Below are positions 5,158 through 8,521 of a DNA stretch of 8,521 nt, piece by piece (the stretch's first letter is position 1; each line of letters opens with the position of its first letter). The translations under genes and the position numbers were made by a program. This stretch comes from Bifidobacteriaceae bacterium (GTDB lineage Bacteria; Actinomycetota; Actinomycetes; Actinomycetales; WQXJ01), in contig JAISBQ010000214.1 of NCBI GenBank assembly GCA_031266115.1, positions 1 through 8,521 on the forward strand, written 5' to 3'. Below the pieces are notes generated by a model. It was not told the origin of the DNA and did no database searches. It worked only from the letters and a program-made list of their open reading frames with translations.

Positions 5158-6777
5158 CTAGCAGGTCAGACCGGGCTCGGGTGGGGTGCCATTGATGTAG
5201 TAGTCGTTGAGCATGTCAGTGACGCACGTGTTGGAGCGGCCAACCGCGCCGTGGCCCTCGCCGTCGTACGTGACGAGAACCCCGGACGAGAACCCGCCTG
5301 CCAGCGCCTCCGCGTTGGCGAACGGCGTTGCCGGATCGCCTGTGGTGCCGATCACCACGATCGGATCGGCGCCATCGGCCGCAATCGAATGGGGTTCCAG
5401 CACCGCGGGAAATGGCCACTCAGCACAGCCGATGGCACCGAAGGCGCTGAAGTCCGCGAGAGTGGGGGCCGCCTCACGCATCTGCACCATGCGTTCGTCC
5501 ATCACCGCCCGCCGGGCATCTACCGGGGAGTCGAGGCAGGTGATCGCCAAGAACGCGTCGAACATGTTGGTGGTGAACTCCCCGGTCTCGCTGTCCCGGT
5601 CGAAGTACAGGTCGGCGAGCTCCAGGAGTTCCGTCCCATCGCCCAACTCCATGGCTGAGGCAAGCGCGGTGGTGAGCATCGGCCATGTCGCATCCTCATA
5701 CATCGCCAGAAGGATTCCCATCAGCGCCATCTGGACGGTCAAGGGGCGGCCATACTCGGTGGGCAACGGCTCGGACGCGCGGGCCGCGATGAAGTCGTGG
5801 ATCTGGGCCATCGCCTCGTCCACCGAGCCCGTCAGCGGGCAAATATCGGACTCCAGACAGTCGCTGGTAAACACGCGCAACGCCGCCTCGAACCCCGCCA
5901 TTTGCGCGATCTCCTCGTCGCCCTGGTCGGCCGTCGGATCGACCGCGGCATCAAGGACCAGGCGGCCCACATGCTCGGGGAAGCGCTCCGCGTACAGCGC
6001 ACCCAGGTAGGTGCCGTAGGAAACCCCCAGGTAGTTGAGCTTCTCATCGCCCACAGCGGCGCGGATCACGTCCATGTCCCTCGCCGTGGAGCCCGAATCG
6101 ACGAACCCCAACGCTTCCCCAGTGTTCGCCATACACGCTTCGCCGAACTCCTCGGCGGCTTGGCGCATCTCCCGGATTCCCTCGGTGTCCAACGTGTCCG
6201 GGTAGGTATTGACGTACTCGTCCATTGAGGCGTCATCGAGGCAGCCCACCGGGCTGGTCTGGCCCGCGCCGCGCGGATCGAAGCCGACCACGTCGAACAC
6301 TTCGGTGACCTCAGGCGGCAGGCTCATCGCCATGTACGGGAGGTAGTCGACACCCGAGGCACCCGGGCCCCCCGGATTCGTGAGGATCGACCCCAGCGAC
6401 TCGCCCTGGCCTGTCGCAGGAATCCGTGCGAGCGCCACCGAGATGCGGGCACCGCCCGGATTCTCGTAGTCCATCGGCGCCTCGATACTGGCGCATTCGG
6501 CATCCTGGGTGGCGCATGGCTGCCATCGCACCTCCTGGGAGTAGAACGCGGCCATCACCTCGTCGTCGGGCGTGGCACCAGGAGACTGGGCCTCCATGTC
6601 CGGTGACGCGGCCGGTTCACTCTCGGTGTCGCTGACCAGGGACGATGCCGGCCCGCCCGCAGGCGCAGAAGGCTCTCGTGCGCCATCGTCGGGATTGGTA
6701 CATGCCGCCAGTGCTAACGCGGCGGCGAGGGATGCGGCAAGGACACGCAGGAGGTGACGCGGAGCAGAACGTGGCAT
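5158..6777 (-). CDS. Exported alpha/beta-hydrolase, S33 tripeptidyl-aminopeptidase-like lipoprotein
   Basis: 539 residues from the ATG at 6777. It starts with a lipoprotein signal peptide: a basic n-region, hydrophobic core LLRVLAASLAAALALAAC, and lipobox Leu-Ala-Ala-Cys26. A Ser/Pro/Glu-rich linker (27-75) follows. The hydrolase core has the oxyanion-loop segment NPGGPGASG (134-142), FDPRG (166-170), nucleophile elbow GVSYGTYLG with Ser253, Asp481 in GTTGDPATP and His509 in GEGHG. The cap domain lies between, and Cys residues in the C-terminal part are common in these secreted proteins. Length fits the actinobacterial family related to Streptomyces tripeptidyl aminopeptidase (SlpD/SlpE, Hip1), which act on peptides outside the membrane. 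An in-frame GTG at 6837 would add 20 polar residues before the signal peptide and is less likely. The gene starts 72 nt after holB. Exact substrate is unknown. Confidence 0.9.
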   Translation of the reverse strand: MPRSAPRHLLRVLAASLAAALALAACTNPDDGAREPSAPAGGPASSLVSDTESEPAASPDMEAQSPGATPDDEVMAAFYSQEVRWQPCATQDAECASIEAPMDYENPGGARISVALARIPATGQGESLGSILTNPGGPGASGVDYLPYMAMSLPPEVTEVFDVVGFDPRGAGQTSPVGCLDDASMDEYVNTYPDTLDTEGIREMRQAAEEFGEACMANTGEALGFVDSGSTARDMDVIRAAVGDEKLNYLGVSYGTYLGALYAERFPEHVGRLVLDAAVDPTADQGDEEIAQMAGFEAALRVFTSDCLESDICPLTGSVDEAMAQIHDFIAARASEPLPTEYGRPLTVQMALMGILLAMYEDATWPMLTTALASAMELGDGTELLELADLYFDRDSETGEFTTNMFDAFLAITCLDSPVDARRAVMDERMVQMREAAPTLADFSAFGAIGCAEWPFPAVLEPHSIAADGADPIVVIGTTGDPATPFANAEALAGGFSSGVLVTYDGEGHGAVGRSNTCVTDMLNDYYINGTPPEPGLTC

Positions 6778-6781
6778 CCGC

Positions 6782-6808
6782 CCACTGTCCCACACTGACC
6801 TGACACTG
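6782..6808 (-). promoter_or_regulatory. Helically phased CAGTG repeats before the peptidase gene
   Basis: Minus-strand CAGTGT (6803-6808), CAGTGT (6792-6797) and CAGTGG (6782-6787) recur at 11- and 10-bp steps, ending 4 nt before the start codon. The same bases form an imperfect dyad (6791-6810). It is a possible regulator site and untested. Confidence 0.3.
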
Positions 6809-6849
6809 TGGCGGACTTTGTCCCTCACTTGCCTCACTACGTGACGACC

Positions 6850-8007
6850 TCACTCTTCCCCGGTAGCGAGTGCCAACCCTACGGCCATCGCCTCTATCGC
6901 CAGCGCCGGCGCGACGTTACCGGCCAACCGCTCGCGCGCCTCGGCTATCGCGTCCACCCGCCGCACCGTGATCTCCACCGTCGAGGTCTGTGCCACCTGC
7001 GCCACCTGCGCCGCATGGGAGGCGTTGATGAGGTCGACGCCGGAACGCTCCTGGACCGCTAGCACGTCACGGTAGAAGGACAGAAGGTCGAGCAATGCTC
7101 GGTCCAAGGTGTCGCGCTGGAATCTGGTGGCCCGGCGCTTGGCTTCATCCTTCGTTCCCTTGAGGGCTTGATCAATCTGGGAGCGGACGGCCTGCGGGGG
7201 CTTATCCACCTCATCCACCCCATGCGCGCGGTACAGCTCTGCCTTGCGCTCGTCATCGCGCTGCCTACCCACCCGCTCGGCCTCGGACTTCGCGAGGTCC
7301 ACAAGCTCTCCAGCGGCGATCACGGCCCCACCCACCGAGCTGGCCCGCCCCGGCAGCATCAGCACCCGCTCCCGTTGGTCGCGGGCCTCGCGATCTGTGG
7401 CGAGCCGCCGGGCAATTCCCACGTGGCATTGTGCGGCCATCGCCGCCTCTCGCGCCACATCCGGTGCGACCCCATCCACTCGTTCGAGAAGGTCCGCCAC
7501 CGCCTGGACCGAGGGAATCCGCAACGCCACCGGCCGACACCGCGACCTGATGGTGACAATGACATCCCTCGGGCTGGGCGCCGACAGCAACCACACAGTG
7601 CGGGCGGGCGGCTCCTCGATGGCCTTGAGCAAGACGTTGGATGTCCGCTCGGTCATCCTGTCCGCGTCGTCGACCACCATGACCCGCCACCGCCCCACGG
7701 ACGGCGCGCGCGACGCAGAGGCGACCAGGCCGCGCACATCAGCAACGGAGATCAGCACGTTCTGGGTGGTCAACGTGACAACGTCCGGATGGGTGCCGGC
7801 GGCGACGGTCCGGCATTCGCGGCACTGCCCGCAGCCGCCGTCCGGGCATTGGATGGCAGCGGCGAACGCGCGCGCGGCGACTGACCGCCCCGATCCGGGT
7901 GGTCCAGTGATCAGCCACGCGTGCGTCATCGCCTCGGGTTCGGCGACCGCCGCTCGCAGCAACGCCACGGCGTCGTGCTGGCCCACCACGTCATCCCAGA
8001 CGCTCAC
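6850..8007 (-). CDS. holB: DNA polymerase III subunit delta-prime
   Basis: 385 residues, starting at a GTG whose GTGA overlaps the tmk stop. This is the clamp-loader subunit that, with gamma/tau and delta, opens and loads the beta sliding clamp. The AAA+ domain shows GPPGSGRS (35-42) at the P-loop, with Arg in place of the usual Lys; delta-prime is not thought to need ATP hydrolysis. The zinc module is Cys54-x4-Cys-x2-Cys-x2-Cys65. VVDDAD (111-116) is the Walker B position, LLSAPSP (140-146) sensor 1, and IRSRC (153-157) carries the conserved Ser-Arg-Cys arginine. The C-terminal collar includes the RRATRFQRDTLDRALLDLLSF block typical of actinobacterial HolB. A VAQVAQ duplication comes from a 9-nt tandem repeat at 6992-7009. 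The peptidase gene follows 72 nt downstream. Confidence 0.95.
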   Translation of the reverse strand: MSVWDDVVGQHDAVALLRAAVAEPEAMTHAWLITGPPGSGRSVAARAFAAAIQCPDGGCGQCRECRTVAAGTHPDVVTLTTQNVLISVADVRGLVASASRAPSVGRWRVMVVDDADRMTERTSNVLLKAIEEPPARTVWLLSAPSPRDVIVTIRSRCRPVALRIPSVQAVADLLERVDGVAPDVAREAAMAAQCHVGIARRLATDREARDQRERVLMLPGRASSVGGAVIAAGELVDLAKSEAERVGRQRDDERKAELYRAHGVDEVDKPPQAVRSQIDQALKGTKDEAKRRATRFQRDTLDRALLDLLSFYRDVLAVQERSGVDLINASHAAQVAQVAQTSTVEITVRRVDAIAEARERLAGNVAPALAIEAMAVGLALATGEE

Positions 8008-8521
8008 GACACCACCGCCTCGGGACCGGTGGTCGGTCCGGCCAGGGCTGTCATCGTCGCGGCGAGGATGTCCCGATGGATTGCCTCGGGGGAGCGGTCA
8101 GCGGCAACAACGGCGTATCGCTCGGGACACCGTTCGGCCAATGCCAGGTAACGCTCGCGGACCCGGACATGGAACGCGAGGTGTTCGGATTCGATCCGGT
8201 CCGCCACTCCCCTCCGGCGTGCGGCGCCCTCCTCGGGCGCAATGTCGAGAATCACCGTCAAGGCCGGCACAAGACCCCCGGTCGCGACCTCATTGATGGC
8301 GAAAATCTCGGTCTCGGGCAACCCTCTCGCCCCCGCCTGGTAGGCGTAGGAGGAATCGACGAAGCGATCCGCAAGGACGATGGCGCCTCGCGCCAACGCT
8401 GGCCGGATCACCTCGGCGACGTGTTGGGCGCGGTCCGCGGCGTACAGCAGCGCCTCGGCACGCGAGGCGACGTGGCCCCCGTGGAGAAGCAGATCGCGGA
8501 TGCGCTCCCCCACCGCGGTAC
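8004..8521 (-). CDS. tmk: Thymidylate kinase, C-terminal part (5' end outside window)
   Basis: The frame is open to the right edge, reading in from TAVGERIRDLLL, which normally follows the Arg-Glu-Pro-Gly-Gly segment of bacterial Tmk. The roughly 45 N-terminal residues with the P-loop are therefore missing only because of the window limit. Visible are LADRFVDSSYAYQ (substrate-binding DRF/DRY motif and AYQ), the VILDIAPEEG strand, the Arg-rich lid ARRRGVADRIE and the C-terminal helix before the stop at 8004-8006. The enzyme phosphorylates dTMP to dTDP in the cytoplasm. The 4-nt overlap with holB implies translational coupling, and tmk-holB is a common bacterial pairing. Confidence 0.95.
   Translation of the reverse strand, partial: TAVGERIRDLLLHGGHVASRAEALLYAADRAQHVAEVIRPALARGAIVLADRFVDSSYAYQAGARGLPETEIFAINEVATGGLVPALTVILDIAPEEGAARRRGVADRIESEHLAFHVRVRERYLALAERCPERYAVVAADRSPEAIHRDILAATMTALAGPTTGPEAVVS

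Noticed and set aside
6778..6837. Peptidase start at GTG 6837
   Set aside because: It would place 20 charged residues before an otherwise complete lipoprotein signal peptide.
7244..8296. 350-residue plus-strand open frame
   Set aside because: It is a high-GC shadow of holB and tmk, composed mostly of Ser, Arg, Thr and Ala.

Overview
This is high-GC DNA with the codon use and gene content of an actinobacterium. The right half carries a housekeeping block typical of Actinobacteria, all on the minus strand: thymidylate kinase (tmk, cut by the window edge), DNA polymerase III delta-prime (holB, 4-nt overlap with tmk), an exported S33-type lipoprotein peptidase, and a tRNA-Thr(CGT) gene. No named species can be supported from the sequence alone.

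The tRNA-Thr gene looks like an integration site. Its 3' half (anticodon-stem 3' side, T arm, acceptor) is present at 4638-4676 and again, imperfectly (35 of 39 positions), as an orphan copy at 2302-2340. These direct repeats bound about 2.34 kb. The only recognisable genes inside are a type IV toxin-antitoxin / abortive infection pair, abiEi (antitoxin and repressor) and abiEii (nucleotidyltransferase toxin), on the plus strand. The abiE promoter is overlaid by a perfect 9+9 bp palindrome, and the predicted start of transcription falls on the GTG start codon, so the mRNA is probably leaderless. No integrase is visible. The unit therefore looks like a minimal defence islet, either immobile or moved in trans.

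Left of the orphan tRNA fragment is a degraded-looking minus-strand gene for a membrane-anchored, pentapeptide-repeat-like protein. Its first membrane segment and a good ribosome-binding site lie in a different frame from the rest. Next comes the 5' part of a membrane protein that looks like a 7TMR-DISM-type receptor, with a Thr/Pro/Asp-rich linker encoded by a G-rich tandem repeat; it runs off the left edge. A 15-bp motif, TGGGGTTTCCGTGGG, occurs 61-72 nt downstream of both tRNA 3' ends. This suggests that the DNA left of 2302 may be an older element stacked at the same tRNA.

The gene-poor stretches are 4098-4637 (inside the islet) and 4715-5157 (between tRNA and peptidase). They hold hairpins, a likely tRNA promoter and a 63-bp sequence bounded by perfect 12-bp inverted repeats that may be an insertion-sequence relic.
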